From positions 4,802,596 to 4,866,595 of the forward strand of contig NW_024720711.1 in the NCBI RefSeq assembly GCF_018991925.1: a stretch of 64,000 nt of DNA, read 5' to 3'. This DNA is from Homarus americanus. Its lineage: Eukaryota; Arthropoda; Malacostraca; Decapoda; Nephropidae. The notes under the pieces were generated by a model. It saw only the letters and a list, made by a program, of their open reading frames with translations. It searched no databases and was not told where the DNA came from. Positions 1 through 19,900 of the stretch are shown here, piece by piece. A program made the translations under genes and the position numbers. The number at the start of each line of letters is the position of its first letter. The stretch's first letter is position 1.

Positions 1-132
1 TATATCTTTAACAAAAAGGTATCACATACAGGTAACATTCTGAGGGAAGAACTCCTACACCATCTACATACATCATACAACTACAGTTCTGAATATGTAA
101 ATGTTGTTAACTAAATGAAACACCAGCCTTAC

Positions 133-7951
<7,819 letters not shown>

Positions 7952-8076
7952 GATAATATAAGGCCGGGCTGAGCCTCTTGGGAGAAGGAAAAATAAAGTA
8001 TTTGACTACACGAGAACAGAGTCGGTGACGTTGTTGTGCCCCGGGGGTTGGATCACTCCGATAATCATCAACAAGC

Positions 8077-8086
8077 TGACGTGTCC
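8077..8086 (+). promoter_or_regulatory. CrebA/UPRE-type motif upstream of delta-COP
   Basis: TGACGTGTCC lies about 130 bp upstream of the proposed delta-COP ATG exon. It contains ACGTGTC, which matches the ACGTGKC core bound by CrebA/CREB3L-type bZIP factors that drive secretory-pathway genes in animals. A second CRE-like TGACGTT is at 8026-8032. Function is inferred from position and motif only. Confidence 0.4.
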
Positions 8087-8090
8087 ACTC

Positions 8091-10690
8091 TATTTTACCT
8101 CACATATTTTGTTATTTTGTATATTAATCTAGCTAAAATATTAAGAATAGTTCAATTCATTATTTGTGATTATAATAAATCCATCATAAGGAATTATTGT
8201 AAGGGTAATACGTAATTTTTGAGGAATATTTGTTTAGAAGTATCCGATTTTGTTTCAGCTGTCATGTCACTGTGTTCGGAAGGCTTCACACCATCTTTGG
8301 CTTAAGATTTATGCAATCCATACAGTCACGCTTAATAAGATGACGCATTTTATCATCATTAAAGTTATTCTAGCTTTAAATAACCAACCAAAATTTGGTT
8401 AAAGTCGTGAAAAAATCCATAAGTATAAAATTACATGTATATGAATACTTTAATATGATGACATCAACTGGAACATCTTAAGAGTAAGTGTGGCCCTTTT
8501 TCCCTTGAGTACACAAGGAGACACTTAAAAATTCCACCATTATTTAACTAAGAAAGTTTCACATCACTGTTAACTAGAACATTGATTAAAATATAAACTA
8601 TTTGTGCATTCTATATCATAAGAGAGAAAACGTTTAGTACACATATACAGTACAGTAATTAGTTTATAACTTGGATTGGTTGATTGTTTTATATTTTTCT
8701 CTTCCAAAGCCCTTAGAACTTGTAATACAGAAAGAGGATGAATAATTTAAAACCTTCGTTTTACATTGCTAATGTAGGATTTATTCTTATTAATCACATC
8801 TGAGTTGAGTAATAATACTGTACACTGGTCTGACGGATATTTGAAATTTTATCTTTAAATATCACAACCGACCACAATTTTCAGTACCTGTACTACAAGC
8901 TGTTACAAAGCTTTAAGTCTTGCATGTTATTACAAGACACTAAGACCTGTAACTTATTACAAGGCACTAAGTATTATAGGTTGTTACAAGGTAATGTTTT
9001 AAATTATACTGTATTACAAGGCAGGGATCACCTGAAGATTAGTCCCTCAGCTCATTTCACCTGATGATCAAACACTCATGCTAACCTAACCTAAACACAC
9101 ACAGGTAGTTTAATCATCAAGTGAAGTAAGTTGGCAGCTAATCCTAAGGCAGTAAGTGAGTTAATACAACACTAGTATTATCTGTTATATCACAGTGAAA
9201 AACTTTTATATCATTAAATTCAACAAGTTACCAAATATGACTTAGAGGTCTGTTGAATATATGACATCTTGGTCTGATCCAGTACTGTACTCTTCTCTGG
9301 GTAAACCTACAGTATTCACACGAAATAAATAATAATTCTCTGACTCACCGAGCCTTAGTAGATTCAGTTATCTGCAATAAGCCTTCCTTCTTTAAGTGAA
9401 ATTAGTACGGTAGTAATGTACAGTATAGCATTTATTAATACTTTCCCTTTGTTAAGATTTAGTCGACAGCTAAAAAGGAAATTGAATTTGAAATACGGTA
9501 GTGTATAGTAGTGTACCCATACTTTCTTACTTCACAGACTGTAGTTTAATAATCATGGATATAAATCCTCACTATTTCCTCTTTTTTATATTTTAATCCA
9601 CTTAGGCCTAACACATATAAAGGCCTCTTTTCCAGTATTTCCCAGACCAAACATCACAATCTCTGTCAAATAAAGCCAAGGTCATAATCACACAAACTTA
9701 AATGAAATGACAGGTTTTTATAGTATACATTGAATTTCAAATTTTTCTTCAAATGAACCGGACTCAGTTTCATTTTCTTACTTCACCTTAGGCACCATCT
9801 TCCATTCTTATTACCATCCGTCAGTCTTAACAACACTCTTAGATTCTTTCATTAACAGGAAACTTAGCGGTACTGTATTTTCTGAAAGCATCATCAATAT
9901 ACCTTCACATCACTCTTATCTCACTATTCCTAATCAATGTTGCTTTATTACTATTAAAAGGGGGAGGAAGACATACATTATATCTGTTAAGAAACTGTCA
10001 ATCATCTACCTAAGTACAGGATACCTTCTCATTACAGGGATTCGATTAACAAGCGACATTATACCTAACTGGGAGAGCCAACTTACTGCATCAGGTCTGT
10101 TACCACCAACTCAACCCAAAAAGTAAGTTACTTAGGAAAAAATACAGACACTACAAAATGTGAAACAAGAGTAAATTTTGAAGAAACATATAAGATACAA
10201 AAATGTCACAAGTAACTGCTTCTGTGAATTGATATACTGTACTGTTATTTTGACATTATTGTACAGTATCAGGTATCATGTATATCACAAAAAAACATCA
10301 TGTGACTTTGTAAGGACGACTAAGAAAATATACGGTACATGCAGGGCTCTCAAAATAGTTCTTCTCAAGAGACACTAAGAGTAAACAGGAAGGTTTTTTT
10401 TAAAGGTTAGCTGTGGGTCTATGCTCCTTGGGCAAAGGACTACACATATCAATCAGATATTCAATGACATGTTTAGGCTGGTAAAAAAAAAAAAAAAACT
10501 GGTACAAATCAACTTAAAAAGTTCTGTATATGACATTAACTTCTTCACATTTTGTAACCTAAATGCTTATGAAGCAATTAAAAATTACATTATGGGGCTG
10601 TTATGTCTGTATTAAACATCATTATCATTTGCCAGAATATTATGTACCTTATTTAAGAAAGGGTTAAAAACATACAAACTTTAAAGAATA
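8091..10690. other. Intergenic, delta-COP 5' side to SMC1 3' side
   Basis: About 2.6 kb of AT-rich sequence. It contains one dispersed inverted-repeat element at 9027-9170. No coding region recognised. Confidence 0.7.
9027..9170. mobile_element. Dispersed CACCTGAAGATTA inverted-repeat family, copy 1
   Basis: It begins ATCACCTGAAGATTA. The interior CACCTGATGATCAAACAC is matched in inverse by GTTTAATCATCAAGTG about 50 bp on, with CTAACCTAACCTAA in the loop. Related copies are at 40459, 43984, 44378 and 60921. Confidence 0.65.
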
Positions 10691-10694
10691 TTTT

Positions 10695-10700
10695 TTTATT
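10695..10700 (-). terminator. Candidate SMC1 poly(A) signal
   Basis: AATAAA on the minus strand (TTTATT on plus), about 370 bp downstream of the candidate terminal exon. It fits a 3' end, but AATAAA is common in AT-rich DNA. Confidence 0.25.
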
Positions 10701-11067
10701 TCATATCATAATATGATTAACCTTGTATTGCATTAGTTTTTTGTACTCAAAACAAAAAATACAGGAATTAAATAAAAATTTAGCCATCTTTCATTTGTGT
10801 TTATACAAAATATCTCCTTAAAACAAAATAAAATAATTCTATAGTAACCTTAGATTCTTGGAGAGCTAAATGGACTTACATTATCCTTTTGACAAATTAT
10901 AATAGGAATAACACAACTGAAACATCCTCACCTCATTTCAACAAAAGTAACAAGGATTGTTTTAACTCAAAATTTCTCATTGAAAATGTATACAGTCAGT
11001 CAGTGCTAGAAATGAACATTACAAAGGAGCACTGAAGGCACCAATTTGCAGCACATTGGAATACATT

Positions 11068-11085
11068 TCACAGCAGCTCACTAGT
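11068..11085 (-). CDS. SMC1A: Candidate SMC1 terminal exon (5 codons and stop)
   Basis: The last clear SMC1 exon ends in phase 0 at a donor, so a short further exon is required. Here a CAG acceptor (11086-11088) is followed by ACTAGTGAGCTGCTGTGA, giving TSELL and a stop. It precedes AT-rich sequence with an AATAAA. The tract before the acceptor is poor in pyrimidines, so another site between 8.1 and 16.8 kb is possible. Confidence 0.25.
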   Translation of the reverse strand, partial: TSELL

Positions 11086-11775
11086 CTGTAAGTCTCTTTA
11101 GCTCAAATGATTTGACAGGGAATTATTACACGTGAAGCCAACATGAAAGGATATAAATCGATATTTACATACATGAGTTCTCCCACCCCACACCTAAGGA
11201 CAGAAGGTCATACATAGATAGAGAGTTCTAAGCAAGTGAAGACAAAGGTGAGAGAATTACATAAAATATACAGCATACACATCAGTAAAGAAAAAGAAAA
11301 TTCTGGATAACAAAAGAGAATGTCAAATTAGAAAAATGCACAATTAATACATCCTATGCCCATGAGGCACATTAAAAAATAAAAATAAAATAAACAAAAT
11401 ACTTAAATAATACTCAAGGTTTTGCTATCAAAATATTGTCAAATGGTTGTTTTTGCTCTTTCAAGCTTGGGGTTTCATTTTAACATCTACACCCGAGATG
11501 AATATTGTCAAAGATAGTGGCACAAGTTGTCTCCTCCACAGTCCATTCTCACATTTACTAAGTAAGAAACTTTCACATTAGTGCACCTGACAAATTTATT
11601 CTTTCAACTTCCCTTTGTTTCTAAAGCATTTCTACTCTCCCCAAAAATATGGCATTGATTCATCACACTGGTTAAGCCTGAACAAAATTACAACATTGTG
11701 GTTCATTGCAGATGTTGCAAGAGCTTGGTTTTCACTGTACAAGCTCAAAAAATAATTATAAATAAATTTAATATA

Positions 11776-12884
11776 CAGGTGGACCTCAACATTTGTGGAC
11801 TAGACATCTGCAGTTTTGACTATTCAGTGACCCAAAATGTACTGCATACCATCTAAACATCTATGGTGAGGGTTCTAATAATTCTCCGTCAGGAGCTCAA
11901 GCATGGCAAGGTGATTCTTTAGCAGACCAATAATAAACTGTAGCACTGTATATAGACAAACATAAATACTGGACTCTATTGCATGATAAACACATCCTAA
12001 GAAATGAAACACCACACAGGTGGTTTCCTAAACCTATTTACAGAAAATGGGGCAGCAAAGACTCTCACCTGTTAATGTAGTGCAGTATACAGGTGTTGTT
12101 GTCTCACCTTCAAACATATTAACTAAATTAAAAATAATATTTATATCAAATATTGTAATTACCATGGACATAACTACACATACATAGTACAGGTTGACAA
12201 TCCCTTATCCGAAATCCTTGGGGCCATATGTGTTTTGGATTTCGGAATTTTTGACAATTTCAGAATGGTTAGGTTAGTTTTTTTTCGGTTTTCAGAATTT
12301 TGGATAGGGGTTTTCAACCTGTATACATCTCAGGCCCCAAAACATTATACTGTACTGTATTGTATTGTACAGTACAGTACTGCCTTTGTTTGACACTCAA
12401 GCAAGCATGTTCATATCTTGTGTTTGTTCACAGTAGTGATTGACCTTTCTAATCTTGGTGAATCACCTCCCTATCAAGGCCTTAATCATGCCCCTAAAGT
12501 ATTAAATGAGTGTGCAAAGTAATTATCAAATAAAAAGAAAAATGTGATGCCACTAAAAGAATACTGTATTACAATATCAATTATCAGATATATTAAAATT
12601 ATCTTCATCAAAGCTTACCCTCATGTGGTAAGTACACTACTGTATAGATTATAGAATTATTTAAAATTTTCTCTAAAGTTAATTGTACAGTGTACACTAA
12701 AGCATACCTTTTTACTCTCTTTTATTGTACTTATAATTTATAGATATTTTATTTTTCTCTACTTCACCAATGGTAAGGTCCTTAACCCTATTTCCCCCAT
12801 AAGGTTCAAGTAACAACATCCGTGTTTTTGACATTCAAGGCACTTTCCAGGATCAAAACCCTCACAAACATTGAGGTCCACTTG
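11776..12884. mobile_element. Tigger-type element, 1.1 kb, carrying a nested MITE
   Basis: Ends CAGGTGGACCTCAACATTTG and, inverted, CAAGTGGACCTCAATGTTTG. TA flanks both sides (11774-11775, 12885-12886). No transposase frame remains. The MITE at 12190-12321 lies inside. Confidence 0.85.
12190..12321. mobile_element. Short Tigger-type MITE nested in 11776-12884
   Basis: 132 bp with ends CAGGTTGACAATCCCTTATC and, inverted, CAGGTTGAAAACCCCTATCC. TA on both sides (12188-12189, 12322-12323). Confidence 0.88.
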
Positions 12885-13370
12885 TAGTATGATCACTCCC
12901 ACTTTTTCTTTTAAATTTCCAACAAAAGTGTTGGAAGCTTAGATTTTTTGTGCCCCACTGTTGCTTTGTAAGGATGTTGGTATGTTGAGGAAAAATCTGC
13001 TATACACTTCACCCTTCTGGGAATGGAAAATGCTTCCTTAATGATCACTGGCAACATTTAGCATGCAACCCATTGAGTTCAAAAAATTAATCTTCATGAG
13101 CTATAAAATCAGATTAATATAAATATATTTTCCTCACTGATTAAGACATAGAACTTCAAATGCAGTTGTATTTAAGATTTGTACAGTTTGTAAATTCCCC
13201 AAATTATTTGTCACATGTAAGTGTAATTAAATGTCAACAGTATCTTCAGCACACATCCTGCTCTCTTTTATAGATAGTGGGTTGACATCTGTGATTAAGT
13301 CCAACACTGGTGACACGCAGCTGCTTCCACGGAAACATGTTTATTTTCATCGCTATAAAAAGAGAAAAAG

Positions 13371-13372
<2 letters not shown>

Positions 13373-13416
<44 letters not shown>
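13373..13416. repeat. (TA)n microsatellite
   Basis: About 44 bp of pure TA. Confidence 0.95.
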
Positions 13417-13418
<2 letters not shown>

Positions 13419-13440
13419 AATATATAGTAGAACCTCTATA

Positions 13441-13728
13441 CAGGGGGCCCCCGACTTACAAACGGGGTTAAACTAGAAATTTACAGTATTTTATTTTCCT
13501 GATTAATTATTTTTTACTTTTATTTACTGTATATAGTCATTCTACTTTTTCCTTTTTTTAAATTAAGTGATTTTAGATGTATATAAGGACTTAGGCTATG
13601 ATATAGTGGGATTTTAAACATTGTTGTGTAAGTACGGTATGCACACAGCATGTGTTCCGACTTCTGTACAAATCCGACTTAAGAACGTCCTCAGGAACAG
13701 AGCCCGTTCATATCCCGGGGACCTCCTG
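13441..13728. mobile_element. Tigger-type MITE, family B copy 1
   Basis: 288 bp, ends CAGGGGGCCCCCGACTTACA and, inverted, CAGGAGGTCCCCGGGATATG, with TA at 13439-13440 and 13729-13730. The body matches the element at 22253-22543 over its whole length, including TGTAAGTACGGTATGCACA. No reading frame. Confidence 0.9.
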
Positions 13729-13790
13729 TACACCAAACTTCACGCCTTGCAAGCCTGTACCACATATTTTATTTTTTTAAATCCTGTGTA

Positions 13791-16546
13791 CAGTAGAACC
13801 TCGATAAATCGGACTATTTGGGGCAGACTCCCAGACCGAAAAATGCAAGTCCAAGAAAAGCAAATATGGGGGGGGGGGGAATAACACTGTTATCTGAGCT
13901 GTTTTCAAGAAAATCAGTTATGTTATTACTGCACTTCAACAACTAAGGCCTTTAAGTGCATAACAAGGTTATTAAAATAATATATACATCAACAATAAAA
14001 AAGTATGAAATGACTCTGGGTTGAAAATCAGATACACCCTCAGTTCTCGCGCTGATGCTCTAGTGAACGGACATACTGTGACACGATCTCTTCTACCACG
14101 TGTATCAACCATTGCCATTATGTCCAAGAGGCCAGCTACTACATCATTAACTACCCCCACAGGCCAAGAAATCAAGGCAAGCAATTACACTGGAGCAGAA
14201 AATCAAGGTGCTGGAAGCCCTGCAGCGTGGAAATGGTGCTTCAAGTGTGGGACGTCAATTTGGACTGTCGGAGAGCTCTGTCTACACTTTAAAACTCAAT
14301 GAGAAGAAAATTAGAGTAGCCTATGCTTCACCAGATGTTGCCAAGGGTAAACTCCACCTGAAGAGTGCTACGTATGGGGAGATGGAAGAAGCACTTAAGT
14401 TATGGGTAGAAGACATGTAGCGCCGAAAACTTTCTCTCACTGGCCCCATGCTGCAAAACCAAGCCTACAAAATACAGTCTTGGATACTTGAAAAGGAAGG
14501 GAAGTCCATCAAAGACAGTAAGTTCACAGCAAGTACAGGCTGGCTGTACAAATTTATCAAAAGGAAGGGTCTACGGAACGTGAAGCTTCAAGGTGAACTG
14601 CATCTGCTGACGCGGAGGCGGCTGAGGACATGAAGAAAGTTATGAAGGATATAGTGTTAGAAAATGATTATTCTCCTTGCCAAGTGTGGAATTGTGATGA
14701 AACTGAATTGTATTGGAAAAGAATGCCCAAGAAGACCTATCTAATGAAGAGTGAAGTAAAATCACCACGGTTTAAGGTCAGCAAGGACAGACTGATGATT
14801 TTCCTCGTGGCGAACGCATCAGGCACCGCACGAATGAAGCCACTCGTCATCCACCACTCAGCTAGACCTCGTGCCTTGAAAAATGTGCACATCCCGAAAC
14901 TTCCTGTAATTTGGCGATAAAACAAGAAGGCGTGGATGACTTCTGATATTTTCTCATGGACAACGCATCTAGCCACTCCAAACACCTGTGCAGTATGAAT
15001 AATGATGTAAACTTGACCTTCTTCCCTCCGAACGTGACTTCACTTATTCAGCCACTAGATAAAGGTGCTATTGCCTTGTTCAAGAGATATTATCTCAAGA
15101 CTACCATGAAGCAAATGGCTGAAGCTATGAACAAGGACAACAATATGACTGAAGCAACATTTTGGAAGAGCTACACCATCAAAGATGCCATAACTAACAT
15201 CACACTTGCGTGGAAAAGTGTGCCAGAAACTGCACTAAATGGAGTGTGGCGTAATCTGTGGCCTGAGGTAGTCCACGATTTCAAGAGCTTTAATGAAGGC
15301 AAGGACGTGAATGACAATATGAAGCTCATTAAGGAAGTGAGAGGTGACTCAGGATTTCAATAAATCCAAGAGGAGGATGTGACTGAACTGCTTGTTAGCA
15401 TGGAGGATCCTCTCACTTCTGAAGAAGTCTTGGAGATGGTGGAGATGGCGAAAAAAACAAGAGGAAGAAGAGGAAGCGACAGATAAGCCCCCAAACAGTG
15501 GGGAAGGAACTGACAATTCCTAAGCTGAGGGAGTTCATGCAGCATGTCACTTCTGCCACCCAGTCTGCACTGCAACATGACCCTGATATGGAACGCAGTA
15601 TGCAAGTGGTGGAGGCGTTGAATCGGGCTGCATCTACGTACTCTCAGCTGCTAGATCAACTGATTATGGCCCAGCAACAGAAGAAAATCACCTCATTCTT
15701 CCGTCCATTATCCTCATCAGGAGAGTTTGTTATGAAACCGAGTGTTTATTGCTCGGAAAAATAGACATTAAATTTTGGGTATACGATATGTAATAATTAT
15801 GTGGTAGAAATTCAATAATTTAATGAATGTTTTCCATTGCTTCAGCTCCTGAGGTAGCTGGCCCATCTACGTCTGGGCAGACACAGCCGTCATCCAGTAC
15901 TTCCTGCGTGTCAGATGTGTTAACAGCCACACCACTACACAGTGATGTGGATGATGAGATGGTCGAGTTGGGCTCTGCATCTTCAGAGGATGAATTGCCG
16001 AACTAAAGGTGATTGAAAATATATTTTTTTATAGCATAAAGTAATTAAAAAATAAGTTGAGAGGAAAGTGAGTCAGACGAGAGGTGGGTGGAGCGCAGCA
16101 CCAGCGCCACCACCCTCCCCCATCAGCTGATCGCTAGTAAATAGACCATTTCGCATCCAGTAATTTTAGCGGTGTTGATTCATGAGTTTGTTTCAGCATA
16201 ATACTACAGCTTGTACAAAACAATGTTTTGTTTATTCTAGGAGATGGGCTGAGGTGCATCTGGGTGTATACTCTCAGTCGTGGAGGGCCAGTGACCCAAG
16301 GCAGCAGACGGTACTATCAGTACCATCCAGCTCTCGACTCTACTGCAGTGAGTGCTTGCTGCATATATATCATTACATCATATTTTTCTCATATTTACTA
16401 GTTAATAAAAGTCTTTGTTAGTACTTTGTGTTTCTCTCAATTAACAAACTAAATTATTCCATTGAAACAACACTTCGATTTAGCGCAAATTCGGTTTAAA
16501 GTGACTTTTCTCGGAACATATCTCGTGTTAAATCGACGTTCTACTG
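13791..16546 (+). mobile_element. Full-length Tigger/pogo DNA transposon (inactive)
   Basis: The inverted termini are CAGTAGAACCTCGATAAATC (left) and, inverted, CAGTAGAACGTCGATTTAAC (right). A TA target duplication is at 13789-13790 and 16547-16548. The 2.76-kb interior carries one broken transposase on the plus strand, in the antisense orientation to SMC1, probably inside its last intron. A poly-G run at 13868-13878 is part of the 5' region. Confidence 0.93.
14120..16006 (+). pseudogene. Broken Tigger/pogo transposase (CENP-B HTH + DDE_1)
   Basis: A pogo-superfamily transposase cuts and pastes its element at TA sites. Visible in order: a psq/CENP-B helix-turn-helix (ITLEQKIKVLEALQRGNGAS, GRQFGLSESSV), a CENP-B-type second HTH (STGWLYKFIKRKGLRN), and a DDE_1 catalytic domain. 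The acidic triad is seen as CDET (about 14695), LMDNASSH (about 14956) and IQPLDKGAI (about 15047), the DDD type of pogo elements. A C-terminal PIP-box-like QKKITSFF is at 15678-15701, and an acidic tail ends SSEDELPN. Frameshifts near 14170 and 14600 and stops at 14418, 14918 and 15361 break it, so no active enzyme is made. Confidence 0.93.
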
Positions 16547-16876
16547 TAATAACAATTTGGACACAATATGAATTCTTATGGTCATTCATCAATGTTTAAG
16601 AGGAATCAGAAAAAGAAAGATAATGATTTGTTTCCACAATATATAACCTGTGGAAACATTTAAATACACACTCAAAAGACACATTGTCAATGATAAACAC
16701 AAGAAATAACAATAGTGTGGGTCATGCCTAGACCCCTCTGAGAGCTGAGGGGTAAAACACATTACATATACTTAATTTACGCAACAATACTGTACTAATA
16801 ATTATATAAAAAAAAGAAAGGAAACTTATGAGCACAAAATCAAGTAAACTTCTACATCTAAAGCATAAGACTTTAC

Positions 16877-16972
16877 CTGAGCACCAAAAGGCCCAACTGG
16901 GTCCTCACTTCTCTGCACTGGGTAGTTTTCCAAGTCCAGCGTCAACACTTTACTGATTAGACATTCACCCGG
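16877..16972 (-). CDS. SMC1A: SMC1 exon 16 (C-terminal tail)
   Basis: 32 codons, phase 0 to 0. [15 protein letters not shown] matches the SMC1 end, followed by a divergent tail ([14 protein letters not shown]). It ends at a GTAAAG donor with no stop, so one more short exon should follow. Confidence 0.92.
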
Positions 16973-19900
16973 CTGCAAAGTAATATATTTAGTCAAAGTA
17001 TGCAAGACACTTAAATATTTATTTGTATGTGTTTTGTCTGTCTACACACAAAAAACATACATATATACAATACAATACTGTACATACATACAATCATTAA
17101 GAAATGCATTAAAAATGTTGAGTCTACCTTCAAGTCTACGTGCTTTATTAACAACAAAGCACGGAATGGACTTGAGGGTAGACTCAACATTTTTAATACA
17201 TTTCTTTCTGATTGTATATATGTACAGTATTGTATTATATATATGTATGTATCCACACACACAAAACATATAGTAAACAATAATGGGAAAATCCTCTCAC
17301 AAATAATCAGAAACAAATGCATGTAAATAATGTTGAGTCTACCCTCAAGTCCACTCCGTCCTATGTTGTTAATAAAGCACAGAGTAGACTCAACATTTTT
17401 ATATACAGAGTACCTCTCAAAAAACACTTCACAAACAAGACACGAATCAATTGAACAGATGATGTCGAATGTGAACTGTAAACATTGCAGTGATGTTTTC
17501 ACCAAGCCATATGACTTGAATTATTACCGATTCAGTGTAAACAAATTTATCTACACTTCATTTATATAAAGGTAAGCTATTAGGCTAATCGAGTTTCTAT
17601 CAAGTAAAAACAAATAAAATACTGAATACAGTATATATTGTACTGTACTGGAAGTTAAAAAAATTTGGTAGTGAAACATTCAATTTAGTAATGAATCTTG
17701 TGGGATCTGGTAATAATAGGAAAATCAGACATGGTAACCCAACAATCCTCAGTCTTTGTTCAGTCTGCATACGCATTACACGTTATCGCCAACTGTGATT
17801 TACTCAATATTTTTCTCTCAAACATCTTTATAAGTTTATTTATATTTCTTATGGTTAGAAATATTTTTATATAAGAGTTTTATCACTAAAAGGTTTTATG
17901 CGAGACACTCCACTAATTTCACAATTTTTCCTCTTCACGGCTACAGTTTTCTCTCTCGGCAACGTAGACTTAACACACCATAACAAGTAATTTTCCCCTT
18001 TTCATGTTTTTTTATTCTATTACTGAATTATTTTATCAAACTAAAACAGTTTTTATAAAAGAAAACAAAACTAACACTAATATAACAAATTATAATGCAA
18101 AATGTCAATGTTGGTGTTTTTGAACCTACTACCGCCTAACCCATAATTCAAATTGAATCAATTGTCATTATAAAGTGGTGTTCTTCAGGAACACAACTAC
18201 TGCATTATTGGAGAGCTGAATGTAGCTGTAAAATCCTGCACAGCATGGGGAAGATGTACAATAATCCAATTAGTGTTTACTTAATAAGTACGTACAACAT
18301 TAGAAATTGTGAAAACACGTACTAAACCCCACCAGGAAGAGATCTGTACACTTAATGCTCACTCATGATGTCGTGATGGGCAGTGCCAGAAGCAAAGGTA
18401 GTGGTATATCTTGAATATATGTATAGCATGTATGTATATAATGTACTGTAATTCAAGCCGGATAACTATATACTGTACTGTAATTCAAGCCGGATAACTA
18501 TATACTGTGCTGTAATTCAAGCCGGATAACTTTATACTGTACTGTAATTCAAGCCGGATAACTATATACTGTACTGTAATTCAAGCCAGATGACTATATA
18601 CATGTACTGTACAGTATTTCATATTAAATCTCAATTTTTACAAAGTACAGTAAGGAGTATGTAACAAACAAGTGGAAACCATAAAAACAAATTATATTTA
18701 ACTACTGCCATCAGCAGCAATGTATCAACAAATACTGTATGACAGTTTTGAAAACAATCTTGCAAGGTATTCACTGTTCTAAGCAGTAACATATAAAATG
18801 TGCTTTTTTGTAACAAAATTTCCAAGGTATTTTTAAAAAAACAATATAAAATACTTTATAATTTCACCTGAAAATGCATCATCGTGTAACACATACATGT
18901 ACTATATTTCACACATTTATTTTCAAATTTTATTATTTCAAGTAAACTCACCTCTAATATATGATGAGATGTTAGTACTTCAAGGAAACTAAAGAATGTT
19001 TATTTATTAACACTAGAAATCGTTAAAATGGCAGACAATCCAGTGTTGGGAAGATACCTTTACAGATGACTCTCATTCATGGTGCATGGCTGAGGATGAT
19101 GCCAGAGTGGTAGTGGGTTCCAAAGGGTGTATGATATGACAAACTGTACTGTATTCAAGATCATAATTAAATAGGTTGTATTAAGGTGATTACAAATATT
19201 CATAAATAATTAATATGTGACAAAGAAGTGGAAACTTGATTTTTTTTTATTAATATTGGAGTCTCATCTGCTTTAGTGTTTACATTCCTAAAGCACTATA
19301 ACAAGTGTGATGTTGTAAGTGAGTGAAACATGGGCAGTGAAAGGATGACATGTAGGCTTGACCAAGGTGAAATGAGAATAAGGAGATAGACGCATATTGT
19401 AACATTGAAATAATAGGAGAGGGCAGTTGGGAATTGACAGTATTGGCTAGATTTTGCTTAGAGGCAGGTTAAGATAGCTGAGGTAAGTGGAGAGAATTGA
19501 AAGCGAACCTAATGAAGTGCAAAAGACTATGTAGCATGGAGAGTTTTCCTCGGGTAATCATGACTAACCTATGTAAGCATGAAAAATGGCCATAAATGGT
19601 GATGATGATGATTATTCACTTACATCAGGGCAAATTCCAACAAGGGCATCAGCATTCTGATAAAATTCTTCTTTAAGCGAGATGACGATGGTCTGTAAAT
19701 GAGATTTCATCTCTACTATATAGGATGCCACCTTGCCAATGTTGGTGTTGTCCAAGGCTGCATCAATCTCATCCAGGACAAAGAATGGAGCAGGTTGATA
19801 ACTGTCAATGAGATAATTACAATATATGTAAGATAGCTTGCAATGGGAGATGAAAATATACCAATCTAAACCACAAACTAAAATATTTTGTTTCTAAATA

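Noticed and set aside
8091..10690. An additional gene between delta-COP and SMC1
   Set aside because: Only frames of 60-66 codons, none with a domain, a repeat-like element inside, and no splice-linked series.
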